Shown: positions 53,045 to 61,934 of the stretch, in pieces | Layout: the number at the start of each line of letters is the position of its first letter | How positions within the stretch are numbered: position 1 is the first letter of the stretch | Source: Paracoccaceae bacterium | Lineage (GTDB): Bacteria; Pseudomonadota; Alphaproteobacteria; Rhodobacterales; Rhodobacteraceae | Length of the DNA: 64,000 nt | Reading direction: 5' to 3' | NCBI GenBank assembly: GCA_026989355.1 | Contig: JALSJM010000005.1 | Span: 248,001-312,000 of the forward strand | Notes under the pieces: generated by a model | Database searches by the model: none | What the model saw: the letters and a program-made list of their open reading frames with translations, nothing else | What the model was told of the DNA's origin: nothing | Made by a program: the position numbers and the translations under genes

Positions 53045-53419
53045 ATGAACGACCTGCCCGGATCCGCCCTGGCCCTGGTTCTGGCCCTGGCTTCGATTTC
53101 CGGCGCTGTCCGCGCCGATTTCGCAACCATCGAACATGCCGAGGCAACACCCGGCAGCAACGGCTGGCGGCTTGCCGTTACCCTGCGCCATCCCGACACC
53201 GGCTGGGATCATTACGCCGACGGCTGGGAAGTGCTTGACGCCGCGGGCAACAGCCTCGGGCTCAGGGTGCTGGCGCATCCGCATGTAAACGAGCAGCCCT
53301 TCACCCGCATGCTTTCCGACGTGCAGGTGCCCGCCGGCACCGAAACGGTATTCATCCGGGCCCGCTGTTCGCAGGACGGCTGGGGCGAACGGCTTTTCCC
53401 GGTTCCGGTCGGAAACTGA
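53045..53419 (+). CDS. small secreted protein of unknown function
   Basis: A 124-residue protein with a signal peptide (about residues 1-24, cut near VRA) and a beta-rich mature domain containing LAVTLRHPDTGWDHYADGW and VNEQPFTRMLSDVQVP. A single Cys pair is not evident. AGGAGG six bases upstream fixes the start. I recognise no family with confidence. It is convergent with the vWA/membrane gene of the MoxR operon. Confidence 0.7.
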   Translation: MNDLPGSALALVLALASISGAVRADFATIEHAEATPGSNGWRLAVTLRHPDTGWDHYADGWEVLDAAGNSLGLRVLAHPHVNEQPFTRMLSDVQVPAGTETVFIRARCSQDGWGERLFPVPVGN

Positions 53420-53493
53420 GCGAAAACGGCCGGCAGGAGAGAGGCGCAGCCAGACCGGCGCAGAGGACTGGCCGGCATCCGCCGTTCCCTGCC

Positions 53494-55572
53494 CTAGCGC
53501 CTTCCTTCGCGAAGCCAGGCGACAAGCATCAGGGCCGTTCCCATGAGCAGCACAAGCCACGCCGGCAGCAGCGGCATCACCTTCACATCGGCAGTCAGAT
53601 AGGCCTCGCGCGGGGTCAGGCCCAGCCAGCCGCGCCCCGCGGCCGGGCGCCCGGCACGCACCGAGCGCACCGCCGGCAAGCCCTCTTCAAGCGCAAATAT
53701 CCCGCCCCTCCTCAGGGCAACCAGAGGTGCAAGCTTGTCACCCGTGGCCAGGGTTTCGACAAACTCACGCGGCGCCGCAGGACCAAGCGCAACCACCGCT
53801 TCCCTGACACCATCGCCCAGCCGGTAAAGCCCCATTTCGGCGCCCGTATAGGCGGCCTCGAAACGGCCGGGCGAAACTTCCTGAAGGGTGATCGTTTCGG
53901 TGCTGCCGTCCGGCCCCGTCACCGTTACCTCGGGCACGGTTTTGCCAAGGGTGCGGCGGGTGATCGTCATGCGGTTTCCCTCGGCCGCGGCCCAGAGCGC
54001 TTCTTCTTCCAGCTCGGGCTCCTTCATCATCCAGTGCGCAAGACGCCGCAGCAGTTCCAGTTGCGGCCCGCCGCCTTCGAACCCCCGCGCCCAGAGCCAG
54101 GCCTGATCCGAGGCAAGAAGCGCAACCCGCCCTTCGCCCACGCGATCGAGGATGAGCAACGGGTGCCCCTCGATGCCGCTCATGAGCACCTCTCCCGATC
54201 TCGGCCGAACCTCGATCTGACGCAGCCAGCGGCCCCAGGCAGGGGCCTTGTCGGCGCCGCCGCCCGGCTGCCGAAGATTCCCGAGCCCTTCGGTTACCGG
54301 ATGGCGCCCGCCGGTTGCGGTTGTCACGGGCAGGAAGGCCTGTTCGAAAACCCGTGCCGTGGGAATGGCCGGGATCACCGCGTCAAGGGATGAATGCGCC
54401 AGGCTTTCGGCCGAAGCGAACTCGGGACCCGCAGCAATCAGAAGCGCCCCGCCCTTTTCGATGTAGTCGCGGATATTGCGCAGATAGACATCGGGCAGGA
54501 TGCCACGCAGGCGGTAGCGATCGAAGATGATCAGATCGAACTGGTCGATCTTTTCCATGAACAGTTCGCGCACCGGGAAGGCGATCAGGGAAAGCTCGTT
54601 CACCGGCACCCCGTCCTGCTTTTCGGGGGGGCGCAGAATGGTGAAATGCACCAGATCGACGGAACTGTCGGATTTCAGCAGATTGCGCCAGGTGCGTTCG
54701 CCGGGATAGGGTTCGCCCGAAACCAGCAGCACGCGCAGACGATCGCGCACCCCGTTGATCTGCACCACGGCGGCATTGTTGCGCGCGGTGATCTCGCCCG
54801 CGGCCTCGGGCGTGGTGAAGCGGATGACATTGATCCCGCCATGCGACAGCACGATCGGCAGGTCAAGATCCTCGCCCACCGGCACCCGAAACACCTGTTC
54901 GGGCCCGCCATCGACGCTGATGGCAAGCGGCACGTAACGCACCTTTTCGGGCACGGCGCCTTCATCGTCCACCCGCAGCTTCAGCAGCACCTCTTCGCCG
55001 AGGATGGCAAAGGCGGGGGCGTTCTTCACGGTCAGGCGACGATCCCAGTCGGTCTTGCGGCCGGTCAGAAGCACGTGCAGCGGCGCCGGCAGTTCGGGGG
55101 CCAGGGCAGTATCGTGTAGCTGCCCGTCGGTCAGCAGAAGCACGCCGGCAAGGCGGGCCTGCGGCACTTCGGCCATGGCGGCGCGCAGCACCGTCATCAG
55201 GCGGGTGCCGCTGTCGTCTTCGCCGTCGCGCAGGGTGACAACGCGCAGTTCGGTATTGGGGCGCGCCTTCATGCGGGCGCTGATCGTTTCAAGAGCCTGC
55301 CGGGTCTGGGCCGGGCGATCGGCGATCTTCTGGCTGGCGCTTTCATCCACCACCAGAATCACGATATCGCTGAGCGGCTCGCGTTCTTCTCGCTGCAGCG
55401 AAGGGTTGACAAGCGCCAGAAGCAGCACCGCAAGCGCCATCCCGCGCAGCCACCAGCCGGCAAGGCCACGCCATAGCGCAAGGGCAACAAGCAGCGATGC
55501 CAGGGCACCCAGCACCACCAGAACCGACCAGGGCACAAGCGGATCGTAAAGGATATCCAGCGCTTCCCTCAT
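53494..55572 (-). CDS. large membrane protein with vWA-like and amidotransferase-like regions (MoxR operon)
   Basis: A 692-residue protein with membrane helices near residues 14-30 and 39-56, a vWA-like region beginning VILVVDESASQKIADRP (the MIDAS is degenerate: DESAS), a glutamine-amidotransferase-like segment around FDLIIFDRYRLRGILPD and IEKGGALLIAAGPEF, and a C-terminal membrane helix (about 668-685). The large central part is probably periplasmic. Its ATG overlaps the stop of the DUF4159 gene, and it is the last gene of the MoxR-DUF58-DUF4159 operon. It resembles the Bat-type proteins found with MoxR ATPases, but the function is unknown. Confidence 0.82.
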   Translation of the reverse strand: MREALDILYDPLVPWSVLVVLGALASLLVALALWRGLAGWWLRGMALAVLLLALVNPSLQREEREPLSDIVILVVDESASQKIADRPAQTRQALETISARMKARPNTELRVVTLRDGEDDSGTRLMTVLRAAMAEVPQARLAGVLLLTDGQLHDTALAPELPAPLHVLLTGRKTDWDRRLTVKNAPAFAILGEEVLLKLRVDDEGAVPEKVRYVPLAISVDGGPEQVFRVPVGEDLDLPIVLSHGGINVIRFTTPEAAGEITARNNAAVVQINGVRDRLRVLLVSGEPYPGERTWRNLLKSDSSVDLVHFTILRPPEKQDGVPVNELSLIAFPVRELFMEKIDQFDLIIFDRYRLRGILPDVYLRNIRDYIEKGGALLIAAGPEFASAESLAHSSLDAVIPAIPTARVFEQAFLPVTTATGGRHPVTEGLGNLRQPGGGADKAPAWGRWLRQIEVRPRSGEVLMSGIEGHPLLILDRVGEGRVALLASDQAWLWARGFEGGGPQLELLRRLAHWMMKEPELEEEALWAAAEGNRMTITRRTLGKTVPEVTVTGPDGSTETITLQEVSPGRFEAAYTGAEMGLYRLGDGVREAVVALGPAAPREFVETLATGDKLAPLVALRRGGIFALEEGLPAVRSVRAGRPAAGRGWLGLTPREAYLTADVKVMPLLPAWLVLLMGTALMLVAWLREGRR

Positions 55573-58421
55573 TGGCCGAGCCTTTCCAGAAGCGCCGGCA
55601 CATGCACCTGATCCGACTTGTAGTTCCCGGTCAGCACATACATCACGAGATTGACGCCGAAACGATAGGCGATCTCGCGCTGGCGCTCGCCGGTATAGCC
55701 GCGCCCCACCGGCACCATCGGCGAACCGTTGCGGTTCACCGCCCAGGCTGCAGCCCAGTCGTTGCCGCCGATGATCACCGGGCTGACACCATCGTTGAGA
55801 TTGCGAAAGGGCATGCCTTCGGCCCGGACGGCATCGGCGGGCGCGGCTTCGGCCCACACGGGCCTGTCATACCGGCCCGGGAAGGTCTGAAGCAGATAGA
55901 AGCTGCGCGTCAGCACGTGATCCTCGGGCACCGGTTCAAGCGGCGGAATATCCAGCGGCAGTGCCAGTGCCTGCAGCTTGCGCCCTTCCGGGGAAGACTG
56001 ACCAAAGGCCGCCACATCGCCATCACGCGTATCGAACAGGATCATGCCGCCGTTGCGCAGATAGTCATTGAGGCGGGCATAAGCCTTTTTCGAAGGCAGC
56101 GGCTGACTGGCGGTAACCGGCCAGTAAAGCAAGGGGTAAACCGCCAGTTCGTCCTTCTCGATATCAACCCCCACCGGCAGGGCCGGTTCCACCGAGGTGC
56201 GCCGGAACAGAATGTCGGAAAGGCCCAGAAGTCCGGCCTCCGATACCCTGTCAACCGCCGCATCTCCGGTAATCACATAGGCCAGTGTCACCTTGGCCGC
56301 GGCGGCGATCAGACGCGGATCCACCTCGCCCCGGTCGTCCGCACCGGGTGCCATGCCCGTTCCGGACACGCCGGACGCAGTGGCTGCGCCGCCCGCATCC
56401 TGCGCCCTTGGGGAACCGGCCGGCGGCAGGGCGGCAAGCGCCAGAGCCAGCACCGCCACCACGCCCGGCCGCGGCCCGCGCAGCTTGCCCGAAATCCACA
56501 GCGCAGCAATGATATCGGTCAGCAGCAGCACAAGCGCCACCGCAAGGATCCCCCCCTTCAGCGGCGTTTCACGCGGCGCCGCCAGCCCCCTGACCGGAAT
56601 ACCGGCCGGCCAGTTCACCGCGGCCAGCACGGCATCGTCACGCAACACGTTCACGGCCAGGCTGCGCTCCTGCCCGGCATAAAGCCCCGGCGGCAGATCG
56701 GGGCCCGCTTCCCCCTGGGCTATCCTTTCTCCGGTAATCTCGAAGGGCTGTTCCTCGTCTCTCAGCACTCCGAACCCGTCCAGACGCCTTTCCAGCATCC
56801 AGCGGGTGCCGGCCAGCGCCTCGTCATCGGGGGCGGCCGCGCGGGCCGATACGGCAAGGCGTTCGAGCATCTCGACGAACAGCCCCGAAAGCGGCAGGGT
56901 GGACCATTGCGCATTGGCCGCAACGTGAAAAAGCACCACCTGGCCTTCACCCAGCTTCTTGCGTGTCACCAGAGGCGTGCCATCGGCAAGCGCAGCGATC
57001 ACCCGCGCGGCAAGCATGGGGTCGGGCTGGGCCAGCACCTGCGCACTCACCTCGACATCCTCCGGGATGTCCAGCCCGAAAAAGGGCGATTCGGGCGGAA
57101 AGGGCCGCAGTTTCCTGGGGGCGCCCCAGCTCATGGCGCCCCCCACCGTGCGCCCGCCTGCACGCAATCGCACCGGCATCAGCGGATCTTCGGTACTACG
57201 GCTTACATCACTGGCCGCCAGCTGCGGGCCGGCAAAACGCAGCAGAAGCCCGCCCTTCCCCACCCATTCCGCCAGTGCCTCGGCCTCGCCCTCGGCCAGG
57301 CGCGCCACATCGGCAAGCACGATCACATCGGGATTGGCCGGCAGGATATCGCCAAGCCCGCCTTCAAGGATATCCGCCGCGGGCGCCAGCGCCTGGCGCA
57401 GATAATGCAGCGGATCAAGCAGCTGAAGCCCCTCGCGGGCGGGCCGGCCGGCAATCAGGGCCACCTCGCGCCGGCGCAGGGCATCATCGGTCAGGCTGAC
57501 GGCCCCGGCCGAGGATTGCCCGGCAATGGCGAAACGGGTGACGCGGTTGCGCAGTTCCACAGGCAGGGTGAAAAGTGCTTCGGTTTCATCGCTGCCGGGT
57601 TCGAAACGGGCCGTGACGCGGGCCAGTTCGCGCACGATGCCCGCCGGATCGGGGCCGATTGCCGCCACACCGACACCTACCGCCGCACCCGCCCGGCTGC
57701 GCAGCACCGAAAGCCGGATCACCCCGTCCTCGAATACCGCGGGTTTCAGCCCGAACACGGGGCGCGGGCTTTCGAACACGGTAACGGCCCCCCGCGCTTC
57801 CAGCGCCCGCAGCAGCGGCGCGCGCGCATCGCGCGCAAGGCCGTCGGACAGCCACCAGGTTTCGAAATCCTCTTCTTCCGCCGCCAGCCGTTCAAGAAAT
57901 GCCGCATCCGCCCCCGCATCCGCCCCCGGGGCCCAGGGTGCTGGCTTCAGCCCCGCAAGCCGCCCCTGCCAGACATCGGCCGCCTGAAACGGCAGACCCT
58001 CCTGTGGCGGGTCGGTCAGCAGCACCAGCGCAGTCGGGCGCTCGGTGCGGGCAGCCTTCTCCAGAAGGCCGTTCAGCCGCTCAAGCCGCACGGGCCATTG
58101 CGCAGCATCGGCCCAGCTGCCGTCAAGCAGGATCAGCAGGCGGCCGCTGCCCGTCCGCTCGGCCTGCGGATCGAGTACCGGCCCCGCGAGGCCGATGATC
58201 GCCGCAGCCAGCGCCAGAACGCGAAGCAGCAGAAGCCACCAGGGTGTCTTGTCGGCCTGGGTTTCCTCGTCATGCAGGCCCAGAAGCAGGATGATCCCCG
58301 GAAAGCGCCGGCGAACCGGCGCAGGCGGCACAGCCCGCAGCAGAAACCACAGGAGCGGCAGCGCAAGCAGCCCAAGCAGCAGCCAGGGCGCGGTGAACCC
58401 GAGCGGGCCAATCGTGAACAT
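55569..58421 (-). CDS. BatA-N and DUF4159 domain membrane protein
   Basis: A 950-residue protein. The N-terminus is the BatA-type two-helix region (FTAPWLLLGLLALPLLWFLLRAVPP, then a second helix near residue 65), followed by a vWA-like stretch with degenerate MIDAS (LLILLDGSWADA), two central membrane helices (about residues 615-665), and a C-terminal DUF4159 domain (VTLAYVITGDAAVDRVSEAGL, ending in MYVLTGNYKSDQVH). It overlaps the DUF58 gene by one base and the next gene by four. It is part of a MoxR-linked envelope system of unknown role. Confidence 0.88.
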   Translation of the reverse strand: MFTIGPLGFTAPWLLLGLLALPLLWFLLRAVPPAPVRRRFPGIILLLGLHDEETQADKTPWWLLLLRVLALAAAIIGLAGPVLDPQAERTGSGRLLILLDGSWADAAQWPVRLERLNGLLEKAARTERPTALVLLTDPPQEGLPFQAADVWQGRLAGLKPAPWAPGADAGADAAFLERLAAEEEDFETWWLSDGLARDARAPLLRALEARGAVTVFESPRPVFGLKPAVFEDGVIRLSVLRSRAGAAVGVGVAAIGPDPAGIVRELARVTARFEPGSDETEALFTLPVELRNRVTRFAIAGQSSAGAVSLTDDALRRREVALIAGRPAREGLQLLDPLHYLRQALAPAADILEGGLGDILPANPDVIVLADVARLAEGEAEALAEWVGKGGLLLRFAGPQLAASDVSRSTEDPLMPVRLRAGGRTVGGAMSWGAPRKLRPFPPESPFFGLDIPEDVEVSAQVLAQPDPMLAARVIAALADGTPLVTRKKLGEGQVVLFHVAANAQWSTLPLSGLFVEMLERLAVSARAAAPDDEALAGTRWMLERRLDGFGVLRDEEQPFEITGERIAQGEAGPDLPPGLYAGQERSLAVNVLRDDAVLAAVNWPAGIPVRGLAAPRETPLKGGILAVALVLLLTDIIAALWISGKLRGPRPGVVAVLALALAALPPAGSPRAQDAGGAATASGVSGTGMAPGADDRGEVDPRLIAAAAKVTLAYVITGDAAVDRVSEAGLLGLSDILFRRTSVEPALPVGVDIEKDELAVYPLLYWPVTASQPLPSKKAYARLNDYLRNGGMILFDTRDGDVAAFGQSSPEGRKLQALALPLDIPPLEPVPEDHVLTRSFYLLQTFPGRYDRPVWAEAAPADAVRAEGMPFRNLNDGVSPVIIGGNDWAAAWAVNRNGSPMVPVGRGYTGERQREIAYRFGVNLVMYVLTGNYKSDQVHVPALLERLGQ

Positions 58422-59365
58422 CAGCGTTTCCTCTCAAGCGCGCCGTAAAGCCACAGCAGCGCCGCGCTGGCCGGCTGATCGGTATGATGGCAATAATACT
58501 GCCATCCGGCGCCCCGTGCCAGATCGCCAAGCACGGCCTTGCGCGCGGCCAGCCTGTCGAGATACCTGGCACGCAGTTCCCCCGCCTTCAGCGTTTCATG
58601 GCGCAGGGTGCCGCCCATGCTTTCGAAAATGGTGCGGCCGTCAAAGGGAAAGGCCTCTTCCTGCGGATCAAGCACCTGAAGCAGCACCCCCTCAACGCCG
58701 TGATCGACCGCCTGCGACAGCGCCCTTTCAAGCGCCGCCGGATCGCCCAGGAAATCGGAAATCATCACTGCCCGCGTGTTGGCCCGCAACCCGCCAAGCG
58801 CCGGCACGCCGTATTCGGACGTCCGGCCGCCAGGAACCGAACGAGCAGGCGCGCCCTTTTCCCCTGCCCCGTTTGCACTGGCCCCGTTCGTGCCACCTTC
58901 CCGGGCAAGTGCCAGGACCAGCGGACCAAGCTGCCTTTCGCCTGCCCCGGGCAACAGCCTGCCGCCCAGAAGCCCCACCCTTTCACCGCCGCGCAGCAAC
59001 AACGAGGCACAGGCCAGAGCCAGAAGGCGCGCCCGCCATCCCTTGCTGGGCAGATCCCTGCCCGAAGCAAAATCCATCGCGCGCGAATCATCGACCCAGA
59101 AAAGCACCGTCTGTGCTGCCTGCCATTCCTTCTGGCGAATGAAATGGGCGTCCGAACGCGCCGAACGGCGCCAGTCGATATGGCGGGCCTCGTCGCCTTC
59201 ATGGGCGGGGCGGTATTGCCAGAACTCGTCCCCTTGCCCGGCCCGCCGACGGCCATGATCCCCCGGCAGCACCGTTGCCGCCAGCCGCTCGGCATGGGCC
59301 AGAAGCGGCGGCAGATCGCCCGCCAGCAGACCCGCATCGCGACGAAGGGCAGACGCCTGCGTCAT
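58421..59365 (-). CDS. DUF58 domain protein
   Basis: A 314-residue protein with the DUF58 motif GDEFWQYRPAHEGDEARHIDWRRSAR near residue 45 and a vWA-like fold after it (VLFWVDDSRAMDF). It has no strong membrane helix. DUF58 proteins are constant partners of MoxR ATPases. Its start overlaps the moxR stop and its stop overlaps the DUF4159 gene start, so expression is coupled. Confidence 0.92.
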   Translation of the reverse strand: MTQASALRRDAGLLAGDLPPLLAHAERLAATVLPGDHGRRRAGQGDEFWQYRPAHEGDEARHIDWRRSARSDAHFIRQKEWQAAQTVLFWVDDSRAMDFASGRDLPSKGWRARLLALACASLLLRGGERVGLLGGRLLPGAGERQLGPLVLALAREGGTNGASANGAGEKGAPARSVPGGRTSEYGVPALGGLRANTRAVMISDFLGDPAALERALSQAVDHGVEGVLLQVLDPQEEAFPFDGRTIFESMGGTLRHETLKAGELRARYLDRLAARKAVLGDLARGAGWQYYCHHTDQPASAALLWLYGALERKR

Positions 59366-60381
59366 GCGGCGGCCTCGCGCTGCATCACGTGCCCGACGGT
59401 GCGCTCGATCAGTTCGCCAAGATCCATCCCCTGGGCCCGCGCCGCGAAGGTAAGCGCCATGCGGTGGTTGAGCACCGGGCGTGCCAGCGCCAGCACGTCG
59501 TCGGGGGCGGGTGCAAGGCGGCCATCGAGCAGCGCCGCAGCACGCACCATCAGCATCAGCGCCTGCGCCGCACGCGGGCCGGGGCCCCAGCTGACGTGTT
59601 CCTGCACCTCGGGCGGAGCGGTGATGTCATCGGGGCGGCAGGCGCGTACCAGATCAAGGATCAGATCGACAACGCTTTCCCCCACCGGCATCCGCCGCAA
59701 CAGGGCCTGGGCCGCGATCAGTTCCTGCGCCGAGAACACCTGAATCGCCTGGTCCTCCTCGGCCCCGGTGGTGGCAAGGATGATTTCGCGCTCGGTCTCG
59801 CGTTCGGGATACTGCACGTCGATTTCCACCAGAAACCGGTCAAGCTGCGCCTCGGGCAGCGGATAGGTGCCCTCCTGTTCGATCGGATTCTGGGTGGCGA
59901 ACACATGGAAGGGCTCGCCAAGGCGGTGAAGCTGTCCGGCGATCGTTATCTCGTGCTCCTGCATGGCCTGCAGAAGCGCCGACTGCGTGCGGGGGCTGGC
60001 GCGGTTGATCTCGTCGGCCAGCAGCAGCTGGCAGAAAATCGGCCCCTTGATGAAGCGGAAGGCCCGGCTGCCGTCGGGCCCGGTTTCCAGCACCTCGGAG
60101 CCCAGAATGTCGGCAGGCATCAGATCGGGGGTAAACTGGATGCGCGCGCCCTCAAGGCCCATCACCGTTGAAAGCGTGTCCACAAGCCGTGTCTTGCCAA
60201 GGCCCGGCACCCCCACCAGAAGCCCGTGCCCCCCGCACAGAAGCGCCGAAAGCGTGAGGTCCACAACCTGTTCCTGGCCGATGAAGCGGCGTGCGATGCT
60301 TTTGCGCGCATCGGCCAGTTTCTGTCCGAGCGCCTCGATCCCGGCCACCAGGTTTTCGCCGCCTGCGCTTTCATCACTCAT
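59362..60381 (-). CDS. MoxR-family AAA+ ATPase
   Basis: A 339-residue AAA+ ATPase of the MoxR group. Walker A is GVPGLGKT (57-64), Walker B LLLADEINR, followed by sensor 1 in FATQNPIEQEGTYPLPEAQLDRFL and the C-terminal lid. MoxR proteins act as chaperones that load or activate vWA-containing partners, which fits the three downstream genes. It is first in the operon and divergent from the DUF1285 gene. Confidence 0.94.
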   Translation of the reverse strand: MSDESAGGENLVAGIEALGQKLADARKSIARRFIGQEQVVDLTLSALLCGGHGLLVGVPGLGKTRLVDTLSTVMGLEGARIQFTPDLMPADILGSEVLETGPDGSRAFRFIKGPIFCQLLLADEINRASPRTQSALLQAMQEHEITIAGQLHRLGEPFHVFATQNPIEQEGTYPLPEAQLDRFLVEIDVQYPERETEREIILATTGAEEDQAIQVFSAQELIAAQALLRRMPVGESVVDLILDLVRACRPDDITAPPEVQEHVSWGPGPRAAQALMLMVRAAALLDGRLAPAPDDVLALARPVLNHRMALTFAARAQGMDLGELIERTVGHVMQREAAA

Positions 60382-60441
60382 GACATTGCTCCTGCTTCAG
60401 GGTTATGTTCCCATTAAAGGACGAAAAGGCGCCCGGCACAA

Positions 60442-61062
60442 ATGGCAAAACGGATATGGGATGAAAAGATCGTGAATGCGCGCGGCAGAAAGGCGCAGCC
60501 ATCGGCGGAAAGCCTCGCAGCGGCGGCGCGCAATGCGGCAAGAAGCGGCCTGCCACCGGTGCATCTGTGGGATCCGCCGTTTTGCGGCGACCTCGACATC
60601 CGCATCGCCCGTGACGGCACGTGGTTCTATCTTGGCACACCGATCGGACGGCGCGAACTGGTGCGGCTGTTTTCGACGATCCTGCGCAGGGACGGTGATG
60701 CCTATTTCCTGGTGACCCCGGTCGAAAAGGTGCGCATCCGGGTGGATGACGCCCCCTTCGTGGCTGTGGACTTCGACATCGAGGGCAAGGGCCGCGGGCA
60801 GACCCTTGTCTTCAAGACCAACGTGGGCGACAGCGCCGCCGCCGGGCCCGGGCATCCGATCCGGGTAGAGCGCGATCCCGATACCGGTGAACCTTCGCCC
60901 TATGTGCATGTGCGCGCGGGGCTCGAAGCCCTGATCGACCGCAAGAGCTTCTATCGCCTGGCCGAGATCGGCACCCATCACGAAACGGAAGGCGAACGCT
61001 GGTTCGGCCTGTGGTCGGGCGGGGTGTTCTTTCCGATGATCCCGTCGCGGGAACTTGCCTGA
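60442..61062 (+). CDS. DUF1285 family protein
   Basis: A 206-residue soluble protein of the DUF1285 family, with the conserved VHLWDPPFCGDLDIRIARDGTW, the GTPIGRRELVRLFSTIL helix and YFLVTPVEKVRIRVDDAPF. The function is unknown. It is divergent from moxR, a frequent neighbour of this family in alphaproteobacteria, and is followed after 12 bases by hyi. Confidence 0.87.
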   Translation: MAKRIWDEKIVNARGRKAQPSAESLAAAARNAARSGLPPVHLWDPPFCGDLDIRIARDGTWFYLGTPIGRRELVRLFSTILRRDGDAYFLVTPVEKVRIRVDDAPFVAVDFDIEGKGRGQTLVFKTNVGDSAAAGPGHPIRVERDPDTGEPSPYVHVRAGLEALIDRKSFYRLAEIGTHHETEGERWFGLWSGGVFFPMIPSRELA

Positions 61063-61074
61063 AGGAAATCCTGC

Positions 61075-61830
61075 ATGCCCCGCTTTGCCGCCAACCTCAC
61101 GCTGCTGTTCAGGGAATATCCGATGATGGAACGCTTCCGCGCCGCGCGCGAGGCAGGGTTCGATGCGGTCGAGGTGCTGTTTCCCTATGAGCATCCGCTC
61201 CCCGCGATGCGCGCAGCGCTGCGGCTGAACGAACTTGCCCTGGCACTGATCAACTGCCCGCCGCCCAACCGGACCGGAGAAGAGTGCGGCTATGCCGCCA
61301 TGCCCGGGCTTGCCGAACGTTTTCGCCACGATTTCCGCCGCACGATGCGGGTGGCAAAAGCGCTGAGGCCGGCGCATGTGCATGTAATGGCCGGACGTGC
61401 CGAAGGGGCGGTGGCGCAGGCCACCTTCATCGACAACCTGCAATGGGCCGCCGATCAGGCGCCGGAACAGAGCCTGACCATCGAACCCATCAACACCGGC
61501 GACATGCCCGGCTATTTCCTGGCGGATTTCGATCTGGCAACGGAAATCCTTGACGCGGTAGACCGCCCCAACGTGAATCTTCAGTTCGATACCTATCACG
61601 CCCAGATGATCACCGGCGACATGCCCGCCACATGGAAAAGACATCGCGAAAGGGTGGTGCATGTGCAGGTTGGCGGCCCGCCGGAACGCCATGAGCCGAG
61701 CACGGGCGAAATCGATCACGCCGCCTTCTTCCGGCAGCTTGACGCGGAAGGCTATGGCGGTTTCGTGAGCGGCGAATACCACCCGCGCGGACATACCGAG
61801 GAAGGGCTGGGCTGGATCGCCATGCCCTGA
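61075..61830 (+). CDS. hyi: hydroxypyruvate isomerase
   Basis: A 251-residue TIM-barrel protein of the Hyi family. The metal and substrate residues are in SLTIEPINTGDMPGY (Glu), VNLQFDTYHAQMI (Asp-x-x-His), HVQVGGPPERHEP and SGEYHPRG (Glu). It interconverts hydroxypyruvate and tartronate semialdehyde in glyoxylate metabolism. It starts 12 bases after the DUF1285 stop. Its companions glyoxylate carboligase and tartronate semialdehyde reductase are not in the window, but glcDEF lies about 10 kb away. Confidence 0.88.
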   Translation: MPRFAANLTLLFREYPMMERFRAAREAGFDAVEVLFPYEHPLPAMRAALRLNELALALINCPPPNRTGEECGYAAMPGLAERFRHDFRRTMRVAKALRPAHVHVMAGRAEGAVAQATFIDNLQWAADQAPEQSLTIEPINTGDMPGYFLADFDLATEILDAVDRPNVNLQFDTYHAQMITGDMPATWKRHRERVVHVQVGGPPERHEPSTGEIDHAAFFRQLDAEGYGGFVSGEYHPRGHTEEGLGWIAMP

Positions 61831-61934
61831 GGCCCGGCCCCGGCGCGGGGATGCTTGCCGACCGATGATGGAAAGGGCGCCGCCCGCCGGGGCGAGCAAA
61901 CGGCGGGATAAGCGAACGAAAGAGTGCCCGCGGT

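Noticed and set aside
55497-58448. 983-codon plus-strand open frame
   Set aside because: It is antisense to the DUF4159 gene, which has domains and gene overlaps; the plus-strand product is His/Arg/Gln-rich without domains.
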